Positions 33,545 through 43,567 are shown, counted from the first letter of the stretch. The stretch: 64,000 nt of DNA from CBDBLK01 sp965243145 (GCA_965243145.1 CBDEUB010000002.1:496001-560000); one strand, 5' to 3'. Numbers and translations are program-made. The notes: generated by a model not told the origin, from the sequence alone.

Positions 33545-35968
33545 TTACACCCGTTCTAAAACTTTAAATTCAAATTTTAAGCGCGTGTGCCCGTCTTCTT
33601 CTTCCAAATTGATGGCGACATGGCCCCCCTTTTCCAGTTTTCCGAACAAAATTTCGTTGGAGAGGGGTTTTTTCACCCGATCGCCGATCACTCTGGCCAG
33701 CGGGCGGGCACCCATTTTGGGGTCGTAACCGATTTGGGCCAGCCATTCCTTGGCGGTGCGGGAAATTTCCAAGGTGACATTTTTCTTGAGCAATTTGGCC
33801 TCTAAATGGCCCAAGAATTTTTCCACAATCTTGATGATCAGGTGATTTTCCAACTTGTTGAAGTGAATGATGGCGTCCAGGCGGTTTCTAAATTCGGGGG
33901 TGAAGAAATTTTTAATGGCGGCGTCCCGGCGGGTGAGGTTGGGGCCAGAGGTACTTTGGCCCAATCCTATACTGCCTTCATCCATTTTTTGAGCACCGGC
34001 GTTGGTGGTCATGATCAAGACCACATTTCTGAAATCTGTCGAGCGTCCCTGGCCATCGGTGAGGCCGCCGTGATCCATAACTTGCAGAAGAACATTGTAG
34101 ACATCGGGATGGGCCTTCTCGATTTCATCCAGCAACAAGACGCAGTGGGGGTGGCGTTTGATGGCATCGGTCAGTCCGCCCCCTTGTTCGTGGCCAACAT
34201 AGCCGGGTGGGGCCCCGATCAGCTTGGAGACGGAATGTTTTTCCATATATTCCGACATGTCGATACACTCCAGGTGGGAGTCCAGTTGGATGGCCAATTG
34301 GCGCGCCAATTCGGTTTTGCCCACTCCCGTCGGCCCGGCAAAAAGAAAGCTGGCGATGGGGCGGTTATCTTGGCCCAAGTCGGAACGGCCCAATAAAATG
34401 GCATCGGCCACCTGTTCGACGGCGTGATCCTGGCCATAGATCAACATTCTGAGATTGGTTTTGAGGTGGCGCAATTTTTCCCTTTCGCTGCTGCCGACAT
34501 TGAGTTTGGGAATTTTGGCCAATTTGGCGACAATATTTTCGATGTCCCGTTTGGTGATTTTGGACTTCCTCTTATCCCCGTCTTGCAATTGGGTGGCCGC
34601 CCCCGCTTCGTCGATGACATCAATCGCCTTGTCGGGATTGCGCCGATCGGAAATGTAGCGCTCCGACAGGGACACCGCCGCCTTCAAAACGGCGTTGGAA
34701 TATTTGACCTTGTGATGGCCTTCAAAGTGTCCGCGCAGGCCCTGTAAAATTTTGTAGGTTTCCCCTTGGGAGGGTTCTTCAATGTCGATTTTTTGAAAGC
34801 GCCGGTTGAAGGCCGAGTCTTTTTCTATCAATTTGCGAAATTCTTCGTGGGTGGTACTGCCCAAAATTCTAATTTTTCCCGAAGTGAGTGAAGGTTTCAA
34901 CAGGTTGGAGGCGTCCAAACTGCCGCCGTTGGTGGCACCGGCACCCATCAGAGTGTGGATTTCGTCAATAAAGAGGACGGGGTAGGTTTTGGCCTTGCCG
35001 TATTCTTCCAAATCTTTGATGACACCTTTGAGCCGGGCCTCAAAATCTCCGCGAAATTTGGCCCCGGCGAGCAGTCCGGCCATATCCAGGGAAAAGATGG
35101 AGGTGGCGTTCACCACCTGGGGGACGAGGTGCTGTTCAATAGACCAGGCCAGGCCCTCGGCAATGGCGGTCTTGCCCACGCCGGCATCCCCCACCAGGAG
35201 CGGGTTGTTTTTGTGCCTGCGGCACAAGATTTGAACGATGCGGTGAATTTCTTCCTTACGGCCAACGATGGGATCAATTTGCCCCTGTTGGGCCAATTCA
35301 TTCAGGTGAACGCTGTATTTTTCCAGAAATTTAAACCTCTTTTGAATATTTTTTCGGGGGCCATGGGAGGGGGATTTGCGGGGGCGTGAGTGCTCCTCGC
35401 CGACGCCGATGCCACCCTCTTCGTCCTCGTCTTCATCCAAGTGGGAGTCGCCTTGTCCGGGAAGGTACTGGCCGTGACTCAAACAATGAACAATATCGTA
35501 TTTTTCCAGGCCTTGTTTTTGCAGAACATAGAGGGCAAAGGAATCCTCTTCTTCTTGAAAGATGGCCACCAAAAGGTGAATCCCCTGAATCTGTTTTTTG
35601 CCCGCCGATTGGACTTGAATGGCGGCCCTTTGAATCGCCCGCTGAAGGCCCAAACTGATTTCCGGTTGGTAGCGAATGCCCGAATCGGCGGCCAGTCTTC
35701 TCAAGTCTTCCCCGACAAATTGTTTTTCCGAGAGTGCTTCGATTTCCTGGAAGGACAGAACCGAAAAATTGCCCTCTTCTTCAAAGAAGGCCTCCAAATC
35801 TGCTTTCATGCTGTCGAGGTTGCCACCGCACTCGATGATGGCATCGGCGACATGCCGGTCGTCCAACATGGCGTACAGAACCCCCTCCAGAGTGAGGTAT
35901 TCGTGCCTCATCTTGTTGGTCTTCCTGATGGCGGCGTTGATGATAATTTCCAAATTTTTAGACATCAT
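33545..35968 (-). CDS. clpA: ATP-dependent Clp protease ATP-binding subunit ClpA
   Basis: 807 residues from ATG 35968 (GGAGAG upstream). An adjacent ATG at 35965 is possible. Unfolds substrates for ClpP. N-domain (NAAIRKTNKMRHEYLTLEGV), D1 with GDAGVGKTAIAEGLA and LFIDEIHTLMGAGAT, D2 with FAGPTGVGKTELARQLA and LLLDEIEKAHPDVYN. An acidic linker (EDEDEEGG) lies between N-domain and D1. The frame continues upstream to 36334, but that part is a shadow of clpS. Order clpS-clpA is the standard operon. Confidence 0.96.
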   Translation of the reverse strand: MMSKNLEIIINAAIRKTNKMRHEYLTLEGVLYAMLDDRHVADAIIECGGNLDSMKADLEAFFEEEGNFSVLSFQEIEALSEKQFVGEDLRRLAADSGIRYQPEISLGLQRAIQRAAIQVQSAGKKQIQGIHLLVAIFQEEEDSFALYVLQKQGLEKYDIVHCLSHGQYLPGQGDSHLDEDEDEEGGIGVGEEHSRPRKSPSHGPRKNIQKRFKFLEKYSVHLNELAQQGQIDPIVGRKEEIHRIVQILCRRHKNNPLLVGDAGVGKTAIAEGLAWSIEQHLVPQVVNATSIFSLDMAGLLAGAKFRGDFEARLKGVIKDLEEYGKAKTYPVLFIDEIHTLMGAGATNGGSLDASNLLKPSLTSGKIRILGSTTHEEFRKLIEKDSAFNRRFQKIDIEEPSQGETYKILQGLRGHFEGHHKVKYSNAVLKAAVSLSERYISDRRNPDKAIDVIDEAGAATQLQDGDKRKSKITKRDIENIVAKLAKIPKLNVGSSEREKLRHLKTNLRMLIYGQDHAVEQVADAILLGRSDLGQDNRPIASFLFAGPTGVGKTELARQLAIQLDSHLECIDMSEYMEKHSVSKLIGAPPGYVGHEQGGGLTDAIKRHPHCVLLLDEIEKAHPDVYNVLLQVMDHGGLTDGQGRSTDFRNVVLIMTTNAGAQKMDEGSIGLGQSTSGPNLTRRDAAIKNFFTPEFRNRLDAIIHFNKLENHLIIKIVEKFLGHLEAKLLKKNVTLEISRTAKEWLAQIGYDPKMGARPLARVIGDRVKKPLSNEILFGKLEKGGHVAINLEEEDGHTRLKFEFKVLERV

Positions 35969-35999
35969 AACTTTCTCTCCAGAATATTCTTGCAATACT

Positions 36000-36374
36000 T
36001 TACTCTGGTTCGCAAGTGCACAGCAGGGGGTGGCCGTGCTTTTTGGCCTCTCTGGTGACTTTAAAAATTTTGCTTTCGGCAATATCCTTGGTATAAGTTC
36101 CGCACAGGCCAATTCCCGAATTGTGAACTTGGAGCATAATGTCCTTGGCCTCGGACACCGATTTTTGAAAAAATCTGCGCAAAATTTGCACCACAAATTC
36201 TTTAGTGGTGTAATCATCATTGTGCATGAGCACTTGAAAGCGTTGGGGGCGTTGGACTTTTTGCCGGTCGAGGGTGGAAACTCCGCCCTGTTCTTCTCGG
36301 GCCTGATCGTCATGTTGAGCGCGCAATATTTCACCTCCTTTTGGGGTTGAGAGCGAACGGTGGCCTGTTTTCAT
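36000..36374 (-). CDS. clpS: ClpS adaptor protein
   Basis: 124 residues. Delivers N-degron proteins to ClpAP. Core motifs: FQVLMHNDDYTTKEFVVQIL (NDDYT with the N-degron-binding Asn and Asp), AKDIMLQVHNSGIGLCGTYT and AEAKKHG-like REAKKHGHPLLCTCE. The N-terminal 30 residues are an unstructured extension. 31 bp upstream of clpA on the same strand. Confidence 0.93.
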   Translation of the reverse strand: MKTGHRSLSTPKGGEILRAQHDDQAREEQGGVSTLDRQKVQRPQRFQVLMHNDDYTTKEFVVQILRRFFQKSVSEAKDIMLQVHNSGIGLCGTYTKDIAESKIFKVTREAKKHGHPLLCTCEPE

Positions 36375-36461
36375 TCCCGCCCCAATCTTCTATTCTGTTA
36401 TTATCTTTAATTATCCCGCTGGCCATCTTTTGGCCATGCTTTGTTGAAAAAGGTGTCTCCC

Positions 36462-36998
36462 ATGGGTTTTTTAGGCCGTCTTTTGGGATCAGTACCGGGG
36501 GAAAGTTCCCAAGATTTGCAGATTCGGAAAGAATTTGCCAATCGCCTCCATCAAAAAATCAATCAACTTTTACCCAAACACGACGGAGAAGAGCAACTCA
36601 AATTGGCCTGTTTGGCGGGACTTTTTGCACGGGTGGCCTATGTGGATTTGAAGATCACCGAGGGGGAACGGGAGCGCATAGTGTCCATCTTGAGAGAATG
36701 GAGCGACTTGTCGGAGGAAGAAGTGTCGGCGGTGGCGGAATTGGCCTGTCAAGAAATTGTCGATTTGTGTGGCCTGGAGAACACCCGCTATTGCCATCCC
36801 CTGGCCGAAATGATGAGTCTTGGCCAACGGATGAGCGTGCTCACCGCCCTTTTTGCGGTGGCCGCCGCCGACGGGAATGTGGAACACCTGGAATCCGAAG
36901 AGATCAGAACCGTGGCCAAAGGCCTGTTGTTGGAACACAAACACTATCTTTCGGCGCGCGCTACCGTGCTGGATAAACTCGGACTTTTAAAGGCGTAA
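36462..36998 (+). CDS. TerB-like helical protein
   Basis: 178 residues from ATG 36462 behind AAGGTG. The pattern LACLAGLFARVAYVDLKITE, GERERIVSILREWSDLSEEE and LFAVAAADGNVEHLESEEIR matches TerB/DjlA-N-like helical domains, which bind metal or act at membranes in stress responses. There is no J-domain, so it is not DjlA. Its last 12 bp overlap the convergent end of rpoN. Confidence 0.75.
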   Translation: MGFLGRLLGSVPGESSQDLQIRKEFANRLHQKINQLLPKHDGEEQLKLACLAGLFARVAYVDLKITEGERERIVSILREWSDLSEEEVSAVAELACQEIVDLCGLENTRYCHPLAEMMSLGQRMSVLTALFAVAAADGNVEHLESEEIRTVAKGLLLEHKHYLSARATVLDKLGLLKA

Positions 36999-38471
36999 TT
37001 TTTCTCCCCTGGCCACTTTGCGTTTCGGCGATGGTGGCAGGCCCAATTCTTCGCGGTATTTGGCCACTGTCCGGCGGGCCACCCCCAGGCCATGGTGATC
37101 CAGCAAGACGGCGATTTTTTGATCGGAGAGGGGCCGCTTGGGGTTTTCTCCGTTGATCAGATTTTTTATTTTGATTTTGAGCACTTCGCAGGTGATGTCT
37201 GGCGTTCCGCCTCTGCCGCCCAATCCGCTGCCAAAAAAATATTTGAGTTCAAAAATGCCCAACGGAGTGTGCATGTATTTGCCCGATGTGGCCCGGGAAA
37301 CCGTCGATTCGTGCACGCCGATTTGGCCCGCAATATCCCGCAAAATCATCGGCCTTAAATGTTCTGGGCCTCGTTGAAAAAAGGCCTGTTGTTGGGCGAC
37401 GATGGCACTCGCCACCCGGTGGATGGTCTTTTGCCGGTGGTGGATGGATTTGATGAGCCACGCCGCCGCATCCAGTTTTTCCCTGACATATTTTGACTCC
37501 TTAGGGGCGTGTTTTTGTTGCAAAATTTTGCGGTAGAGGCGCGATATTTTGAGCCGTGGAATACCGTCGTCATTCACCTTAACCACAAACTCCCCTCCCG
37601 CCTGCACTATGTAGATGTCGGGGATGATGTAGTGGGTGTCTGTCTGGCCTATTAAGCGTCCGGGCCTGGGGTGGAAGTTTTTGATCAATTGGGCACAAGT
37701 GTCGATTTGTCCGGTGGTGACATTTAAATCCCGGGCGATTTTTTGGTAGTTGTGCCCTTGCAGGTCGGCCAAATGGTGAGTGATGATTTTTTCCACCAGG
37801 GGCGAGCGTTCTTCCAGCGCCTGGGCCTGGGTGAGCAGACATTCGGTGAGGGAACGGCAAGCGCAACCAACCGGATCGAGTTTTTTGATCCGTTCCCAAA
37901 TCTGCCGGGCATTGGGAGGGGTGTGCAAACTTTGCGCCACCAGGCCTTCCCAGGGGGTGCTCAAATAACCGTCCTCGTCCAAGTTGTGGACGATTTCCAG
38001 GGCGAAGAAATATTCTTGCGGGGAAATGTCTTCCATTCTCAGTTGCCACTCCAGGTGTTCGCTCAGGGAGTGGCCGCGGGAGATGATGTTTTCGTAGTTG
38101 AACTTCTCTTCCGCTTTTTCCCGTTCGCGCCTGAGTGCCAGTGATGGCGCATTTCCCTCGGCAGCGCTGACATAGCCGTGCCAGTCAAAATCGTCTTTGG
38201 GGACGATGCTCTCACCCTCGAAATTTTCCGCCCGCGCCTCCCGGTTTTCCCGTTCCAACCGCTCGGCCCGCAAACTCGCTTCCGGGGAGCAGGGGGATTC
38301 GGAAGTGTTGGCCTCGGCATCTTCGAGCATGGGGTTTTCCACCATCTCTTCGGCAATTTTCTGGGCCATTTCCGAGTGGGTGAGGGCCAACAACTTGATC
38401 GAATGTTGGAGTTGGGGGCATAGGGCCAGGCCTTGGCCCTGCTGTGCATGATGAACCATTTTGGTCGCCAT
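36987..38471 (-). CDS. rpoN: RNA polymerase sigma-54 factor
   Basis: 494 residues from ATG 38471, 8 bp after lptB. Region I is Gln/Leu-rich (LALCPQLQHSIKLLALTHSE), followed by the acidic region II, the core-binding domain, a helix-turn-helix (IAGQIGVHESTVSRATSGKY) and the RpoN box ARRTVAKYREELGLPP. Recognises -24/-12 promoters and needs an activator such as the one at 667-2016. The order lptB-rpoN is conserved in proteobacteria. Confidence 0.96.
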   Translation of the reverse strand: MATKMVHHAQQGQGLALCPQLQHSIKLLALTHSEMAQKIAEEMVENPMLEDAEANTSESPCSPEASLRAERLERENREARAENFEGESIVPKDDFDWHGYVSAAEGNAPSLALRREREKAEEKFNYENIISRGHSLSEHLEWQLRMEDISPQEYFFALEIVHNLDEDGYLSTPWEGLVAQSLHTPPNARQIWERIKKLDPVGCACRSLTECLLTQAQALEERSPLVEKIITHHLADLQGHNYQKIARDLNVTTGQIDTCAQLIKNFHPRPGRLIGQTDTHYIIPDIYIVQAGGEFVVKVNDDGIPRLKISRLYRKILQQKHAPKESKYVREKLDAAAWLIKSIHHRQKTIHRVASAIVAQQQAFFQRGPEHLRPMILRDIAGQIGVHESTVSRATSGKYMHTPLGIFELKYFFGSGLGGRGGTPDITCEVLKIKIKNLINGENPKRPLSDQKIAVLLDHHGLGVARRTVAKYREELGLPPSPKRKVARGEKLRL

Positions 38472-38478
38472 ACAGACT

Positions 38479-39228
38479 CTATATGCTGAACTCTTCCCCA
38501 AAGTAAAGTTTTCGCGCCTTGGGGTGGTGGACGATTTCTTTGGGCGTTCCGTCGGCCAGGACTTCGCCGGAACTCATAATGTAGGCGCGGTCGACGGTTT
38601 CCAGGGTTTCGCGCACGCTGTGATCGGTGATCAGCACTCCAATATGGCGCTCTTTGAGGCCCTCGATAATATTTTGAATGTCGCTTACCGCCAAAGGGTC
38701 AACCCCGGCAAAGGGTTCGTCCAGGAGAATAAAGCGCGGTTCCAGGGCCAAAACCCGAGCGATTTCCACCCGCCGCCGCTCCCCGCCAGAGAGGATGGAG
38801 CCTTTAGAGCTGCGGATGTAGTCCAGGCCAAAGTCGGCGATCAAGGCATTGAGCAGGTTTCTCTTTTTAGTTCTGGGCAGGGGGCGGTTTTCCAGGGCGG
38901 CGTAAATATTGGCCTCCACGCTCAAGTCCCGAAAAATGCTGGCCTCTTGGGGGAGATAGCCCAGGCCGCGCAGGGCGCGGTCGGGCAGCGGTTCGCTGGT
39001 GATATTTTGGCCATCGATGAGAATCTCGCCGGCGCAGGCCTTGGCCAGGCCCACCAGCATATAAAAGGAAGTGGTTTTGCCCGCTCCATTGGGGCCTAGA
39101 AGGCCCACCACTTCCCCTTGCTCAACTCGTAGATTGACCCCCTTGACCACCGCCTTGCCGGCGTAGTGTTTGCACAGATTGTGGGCCTCCAGGCGGGATT
39201 TCGGGGGATGGGTTTCTGGGCCGAGCAT
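38479..39228 (-). CDS. lptB: LPS export ABC transporter ATPase LptB
   Basis: 249 residues. Walker A GPNGAGKTT, Q-loop LPQEASIF, signature LSGGERRRVEIARVL, Walker B FILLDEPFAG, switch His in ITDHSVRET. Powers extraction of LPS from the inner membrane with LptFG (not in the window). Starts 3 bp after the LptC/LptA-like gene. Confidence 0.95.
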   Translation of the reverse strand: MLGPETHPPKSRLEAHNLCKHYAGKAVVKGVNLRVEQGEVVGLLGPNGAGKTTSFYMLVGLAKACAGEILIDGQNITSEPLPDRALRGLGYLPQEASIFRDLSVEANIYAALENRPLPRTKKRNLLNALIADFGLDYIRSSKGSILSGGERRRVEIARVLALEPRFILLDEPFAGVDPLAVSDIQNIIEGLKERHIGVLITDHSVRETLETVDRAYIMSSGEVLADGTPKEIVHHPKARKLYFGEEFSI

Positions 39229-39231
39229 AGT

Positions 39232-40284
39232 TTAAGGCCCCATTTCAAAGCGGGTGTCGGCATCGTCGATTTCCACCACTTCATTATTTTCCCGCAAAGT
39301 GATTTGTTTGCCCCGAATCACGCTATCCTCTTTGATGGTTCCCTGGCCCTGGCCGCCGGTTTGCACCACCCGGGGGTTGCCGGTCAGGACGATGGCGCGG
39401 CCGTCCAGTCCCCCTTCCAGTTGTTCACAAAAGGCCTGGCGTTTAAAGTTCCTAGTTGGCGTCCGCACGGTTTCCTCCACTCTCACATCGTCGTAGAGGA
39501 CGAAATACTTAAATTTTTCCCCCTCTTTTTCCTCTGGCCCATCCTCCCCTTTCGCCAAATAAATGTCTCCCCGCCGGCCGCGAGCGTAAACTCCCCGCTT
39601 TTGAATCCACAAATGGCCCTGGGCCGAAATTTTTTCCTCCATGCGGTCAAACTTGAGTTCCTGCGATCCAAATTTGATGTTGGATTGGTAGGCCAGAGGG
39701 CGTTCAATGCGGCCCAAAACACGGCCAGAGTACTGGGCGCGTTTTTCCCGCGGCCAAAAAGTGGCCCGCTCCCCCTTGAGAAAAATGCGATCCCTTCCCC
39801 GCCAGTAGAGATTGCGCCCGTCCACCTCCCCCACCGCTTCAATGCGGTGCTCGTCCAGGTGGTATTTCAAGCGCTCGGCGGAAATTTGGAAGTCCTCCGC
39901 GTTTAGGGCCACTTCCCCCTCCAAATCGAAAAATTGATCCCTCTGCATCAATTGGCCAAATGCCGCCCGGTAGTTGATCGCCCGCCCGTCGCCGGTAAAA
40001 AAGTGGCCGCGGGGTTGGGCAAAACGGATGCGCTGGCCATTCAAAGAGGTGGAGAGGGAGTCGGCCAACAGGTGAAAGTTGGGCCTCTCGCCCTTTAAAA
40101 GGTAGTATTTGGCCCCTTCAAAGCGGGAAATTTGGAATTTTTCCGCCGGCAAGTTCACACTTTTGCGGGAAAAGGGCCACCGGCCGAGTACGCTCCTCTC
40201 GCTGGTACCGAGGGCGAAGAAAAACAGGGCACAGTGGGCCGAGACAAACGCCACTATGGCCAGAGTGTGGCGGTATTCAAACAC
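39232..40284 (-). CDS. LptC-LptA-like fused LPS transport protein
   Basis: 350 residues. GTG start. N-terminal membrane anchor (TLAIVAFVSAHCALFFFALG), then an LptC-type beta-jellyroll, and a second OstA/LptA-like region towards the C-terminus (ALNAEDFQISAERLKYHLDE, LWIQKRGVYARGRRGDIYLA, DGRAIVLTGNPRVVQTGGQG). It precedes lptB, where separate lptC (about 190 aa) and lptA (about 180 aa) usually lie, and its length equals their sum. I infer that one anchored protein covers both bridge parts; a separate lptA elsewhere cannot be excluded. Confidence 0.75.
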   Translation of the reverse strand: MFEYRHTLAIVAFVSAHCALFFFALGTSERSVLGRWPFSRKSVNLPAEKFQISRFEGAKYYLLKGERPNFHLLADSLSTSLNGQRIRFAQPRGHFFTGDGRAINYRAAFGQLMQRDQFFDLEGEVALNAEDFQISAERLKYHLDEHRIEAVGEVDGRNLYWRGRDRIFLKGERATFWPREKRAQYSGRVLGRIERPLAYQSNIKFGSQELKFDRMEEKISAQGHLWIQKRGVYARGRRGDIYLAKGEDGPEEKEGEKFKYFVLYDDVRVEETVRTPTRNFKRQAFCEQLEGGLDGRAIVLTGNPRVVQTGGQGQGTIKEDSVIRGKQITLRENNEVVEIDDADTRFEMGP

Positions 40285-40399
40285 GGGGGAACTCCGTGGC
40301 CACGGGCGAGTCTTGCCTGGATGTCTGGTTGTTTGCCATAATTCTGCTCTTTAAACCTTCCAAACTCCCTGAACTCTGTCGAGGAGTCGTGCAACGATT

Positions 40400-43048
40400 A
40401 TGCCCACTACCCTAGAAAACCTGGTCGCCGCCGGGGCCAAGCTGACACCCATGATGGAGCAATACCACTCCATCAAGAAAGGCCACCCCGAGCAAGTGGT
40501 GCTCTTTCGCATGGGGGACTTTTACGAGGCCTTTTTTGAAGACGCCACCCAAGTCAGTCAATCCCTCAATATCGCTTTAACCCATCGGGGCAAAATTGGC
40601 CAACTTCCCATCCCCATGGCGGGGATTCCCCACCACGCCGCCGCCACCTATATCGATCGTTTGACCGGAAGCGGTATTCGCGTGGCGATTTGCGAACAGG
40701 TGGAAGATGCCGCCCAGGCCAAAGGCATTGTTAAGCGGGCGGTCACCCAGGTGGTCGGCCCCGGCATCCCCTACGATTTGGACAAGGTGGAGGCGCGGGA
40801 GGAGCGCTACCTGGCGGCCGGGTGCTATAGCGAAAAAACATTTTATCTGGCCAGTGTGGATTTTACCACGGGGGAATTTATCGGCCAAAAATTTGCCGAT
40901 CCCAAATATTTTTTGGATCAACTCGACCTCTGCCCCCCCAGGGAATTGGTGACTTTCATGGGCCAGTGGGAAGACTGCCCGCAAGTGGACAGCATTTGCC
41001 AGTCGAGGGGGATCACCAAGGCCCATTTGAGCAGCGAATATTTTGAAACCCAGCACACCGAACCCTATTTGGAGAAGTGGTTGCCGGGATACCGGCGGGA
41101 TCAGACTTTGGCCACCGACTCGGCGGTGCTCTCCCCCATCGGAGCGCTGGCCTATTATATTTGCTCCACCCAACAACTTGAGCAGTGCACTCACCTGCGG
41201 CCCTTTCGCCTGGTGAACAACCAGGGACACTTAAAGGTGGCACTGCCGACTTTGATGGGCCTGGAAATTTTGCCCAGGGATCGCGCCTCTTATAAACATT
41301 CCCTACTGGGTTTTCTCGACCGCACCCAAACCGCCATGGGGGGGCGTCTCCTGCGGCGCTTGGTGGCCGAACCCCTCAAGTCCCGCCGGAGCATTTTAGA
41401 GCGCCAAGAGGTGATCCACTTTTTTTTGCAAAACGATCAACTCACCGAGGGGATGCGCAGAGAGTTCAAAAAAGTGGGAGACATCGCCAGGATTTTGGCC
41501 AAAGTTTCCACCCGCAAAGCGTCCGCCGGCGACCTTTTGAACTTGTCCCGCACTATTGCCATCTACACCAAATATGAGGGGGAATTGCAGGGGTTAAAAG
41601 GGGGTGCTGGCCTGCAGGCCCTCGATGCCGGCGCTTGCAAAAAACTTCGCACTCTGGGACACAAAATAGAGGCGGCGGTGAGTGACGAGATGGGGGCCAG
41701 TTGGGACAAGGGCAATGTGATAAGGTGCGGATTTCACCCCGAGCGCGACCGCCTGGCCGAATTGAACTTCAATGCCCACGACCAAGTGAAGCGCCTGGAA
41801 GATCGTTACCGGCGGGAGAGCGGAATCCCCAAATTGCGGGTCAAATCCAACAATATCGCCGGTTACTTTATCGAAATTTCCAGGAACCATGCCGCCAAAG
41901 TCCCGGCCCAATTTGTGCTCAAGCAAACCCTGGTGAATGGCCAACGCTTTGTCACCGAGGAATTGGAGCGCTTTGAAAAGGAAGTGCTCTCCGCCAGCGA
42001 AAAGCTGCGCCAGTGGGAGCGCCATGCATTTGTCCAGTTGTTGGAGGAAGTCGAGGGCCTGGCGCGATCCTGGCACTCTCTGGCCGAAACCTTGGCCTGG
42101 TTGGATTGTTTTTTGTCCCTGGCGTGGGTGTCCCGGCGGGAAAATTTCACCCGTCCGGTGATCAAAGAAAAAAAAGGCCTGCGCCTGCGCGGCATGTGGC
42201 ACCCCCTGGTGAAAGGCCAAAGTTCGGAGGAATTTGTCGCCCACGACTTGATCCTCGACGGCAAAAACAGTTTTGGCCTGATCACTGGCCCCAATATGGC
42301 GGGCAAGACCACCGTCATGCGCGAGATGGCGATAGTGCAAATCCTCGCCCAAATGGGCTGTTTCGTCCCCGCCGAGAGTGCGGAAGTCAGTGTGTGTGAT
42401 TACCTCTTCAGTCGCTTGGGCGCTAGCGACGACATTTTGCGGGGGCACTCCACTTTTATGGTGGAAATGGCGGAGACCGCCGAGATCGTCCGCCACGCCA
42501 CTTCCCGCTCCATGGTCATTTTGGACGAAGTGGGGCGGGGAACTTCGACTTACGACGGTTTGGCCATCGCCTGGGCGTTGGTGGAGCACTTGGTTTCCCA
42601 GGTGCGCCCGCTGGGACTTTTTGCCACCCACTACCACGAACTGATCGAAGTAGTGGAGGAGCTTCCCGGGGCCAAAAATTTGACTATGGAGACGCGCTCG
42701 CTGGAAGACCGGGTGCTGTTTCTCTACCGCCTGGTAGAGGGTGCGGCCAACCAGTCCTACGGCATTTATGTGGCCAAATTGGCGGGCCTACCCCGCTCTC
42801 TCATCCGGCGCGCCCGGGGCATTTTGGCCCAATTGGAAAGCGGCGCTGCCGATCCGGTTGGGCCACCCAGTGAAAAGGATGGCCAACTTTGCATGAATTT
42901 GTCAGCGCCTAAGGCCTCCAAGGAAACGCCGATCCCCCCCCACTTGTTGGAACTGGAGGGCGCACTCCAGGCCCTAGACCTCTCCCGCACCACGCCCTTG
43001 GAGGCGCTCAACCAGTTGCACGCTTTAAAAGAGTTTATTCCCAAATAA
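40400..43048 (+). CDS. mutS: DNA mismatch repair protein MutS
   Basis: 882 residues. Recognises mismatches and small loops. N-terminal mismatch-binding domain with VVLFRMGDFYEAFFEDA (Phe-x-Glu motif as MGDFYE), connector, lever and clamp domains, ATPase with TGPNMAGKTTVMREMA (Walker A), GCFVPAESAEVSVCD, FMVEMAETAEI and DEVGRGTSTYDGLAIAWAL (Walker B), and LFATHYHEL. Divergent from the LptCA gene across a 115-bp promoter region. Confidence 0.98.
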   Translation: MPTTLENLVAAGAKLTPMMEQYHSIKKGHPEQVVLFRMGDFYEAFFEDATQVSQSLNIALTHRGKIGQLPIPMAGIPHHAAATYIDRLTGSGIRVAICEQVEDAAQAKGIVKRAVTQVVGPGIPYDLDKVEAREERYLAAGCYSEKTFYLASVDFTTGEFIGQKFADPKYFLDQLDLCPPRELVTFMGQWEDCPQVDSICQSRGITKAHLSSEYFETQHTEPYLEKWLPGYRRDQTLATDSAVLSPIGALAYYICSTQQLEQCTHLRPFRLVNNQGHLKVALPTLMGLEILPRDRASYKHSLLGFLDRTQTAMGGRLLRRLVAEPLKSRRSILERQEVIHFFLQNDQLTEGMRREFKKVGDIARILAKVSTRKASAGDLLNLSRTIAIYTKYEGELQGLKGGAGLQALDAGACKKLRTLGHKIEAAVSDEMGASWDKGNVIRCGFHPERDRLAELNFNAHDQVKRLEDRYRRESGIPKLRVKSNNIAGYFIEISRNHAAKVPAQFVLKQTLVNGQRFVTEELERFEKEVLSASEKLRQWERHAFVQLLEEVEGLARSWHSLAETLAWLDCFLSLAWVSRRENFTRPVIKEKKGLRLRGMWHPLVKGQSSEEFVAHDLILDGKNSFGLITGPNMAGKTTVMREMAIVQILAQMGCFVPAESAEVSVCDYLFSRLGASDDILRGHSTFMVEMAETAEIVRHATSRSMVILDEVGRGTSTYDGLAIAWALVEHLVSQVRPLGLFATHYHELIEVVEELPGAKNLTMETRSLEDRVLFLYRLVEGAANQSYGIYVAKLAGLPRSLIRRARGILAQLESGAADPVGPPSEKDGQLCMNLSAPKASKETPIPPHLLELEGALQALDLSRTTPLEALNQLHALKEFIPK

Positions 43049-43049
43049 A

Positions 43050-43427
43050 CTAGGACGCCTGGCCCTTGATAAAGCGCTGCCGCTCGCGCTCCAGTTCTTC
43101 GGCGTGGGTGATGCAAAGTACGGCGAAGGGTTGGCCCTTGAGGCGCTTAAATTCGATCGGCCCGTCGCACTCTTCGCACAGGCCATAACTTCCCCGCTCC
43201 ATCTTGTCCAGGGCATGTTCGATAGCGCGCAATTTGCCCAACTCCCGCTCGCGCATTTGAAAGCTGATTTGTTGGTTGATCACACTGTTGGCCAGATCGG
43301 CCTCGTCGGGCAGGTCTTCACTTTGCACGCACAGGTCTTCCTTGTTGGCCAAGTGGCCCTTATTGAGGATTTCCTGCTTGGTGGCCAAAAGCTGTTCTTT
43401 AAGTTCGGTGAGTTGTTGTTTGGTCAC
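43050..43427 (-). CDS. DksA/TraR-family zinc-finger protein
   Basis: 125 residues. Helical coiled-coil hairpin (TKQQLTELKEQLLATKQEIL to FQMRERELGKLRAIEHALDK), then the zinc finger YGLCEECDGPIEFKRLKGQP...CITHAEELER. The finger reads CxxC...CxxH, so the fourth Cys of classical DksA is His here. The hairpin carries DEADLANSV, fitting the DxxDxA motif that probes the RNA polymerase secondary channel. Probably modulates transcription with ppGpp. Ends 1 bp from the convergent mutS stop. Confidence 0.88.
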   Translation of the reverse strand: MTKQQLTELKEQLLATKQEILNKGHLANKEDLCVQSEDLPDEADLANSVINQQISFQMRERELGKLRAIEHALDKMERGSYGLCEECDGPIEFKRLKGQPFAVLCITHAEELERERQRFIKGQAS

Positions 43428-43567
43428 CTCTTTTACCCCTTTTTGATTATTTTAACGCACAAAGTTTATTTGGCACAAGAAAAAAATGGGAGAATCAAAG
43501 AAACTTGACCGAGATGAACCGTTGTCTTTACAATAAAGGCCATCCAACTCAACCGGGAGGAAGCATT

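Noticed and set aside
35969..36334. N-terminal extension of the clpA frame by about 120 residues
   Set aside because: It is antisense-free but lies in another frame of clpS, its residues have no ClpA features, and ATG 35968 has a good ribosome binding site and gives normal ClpA length.
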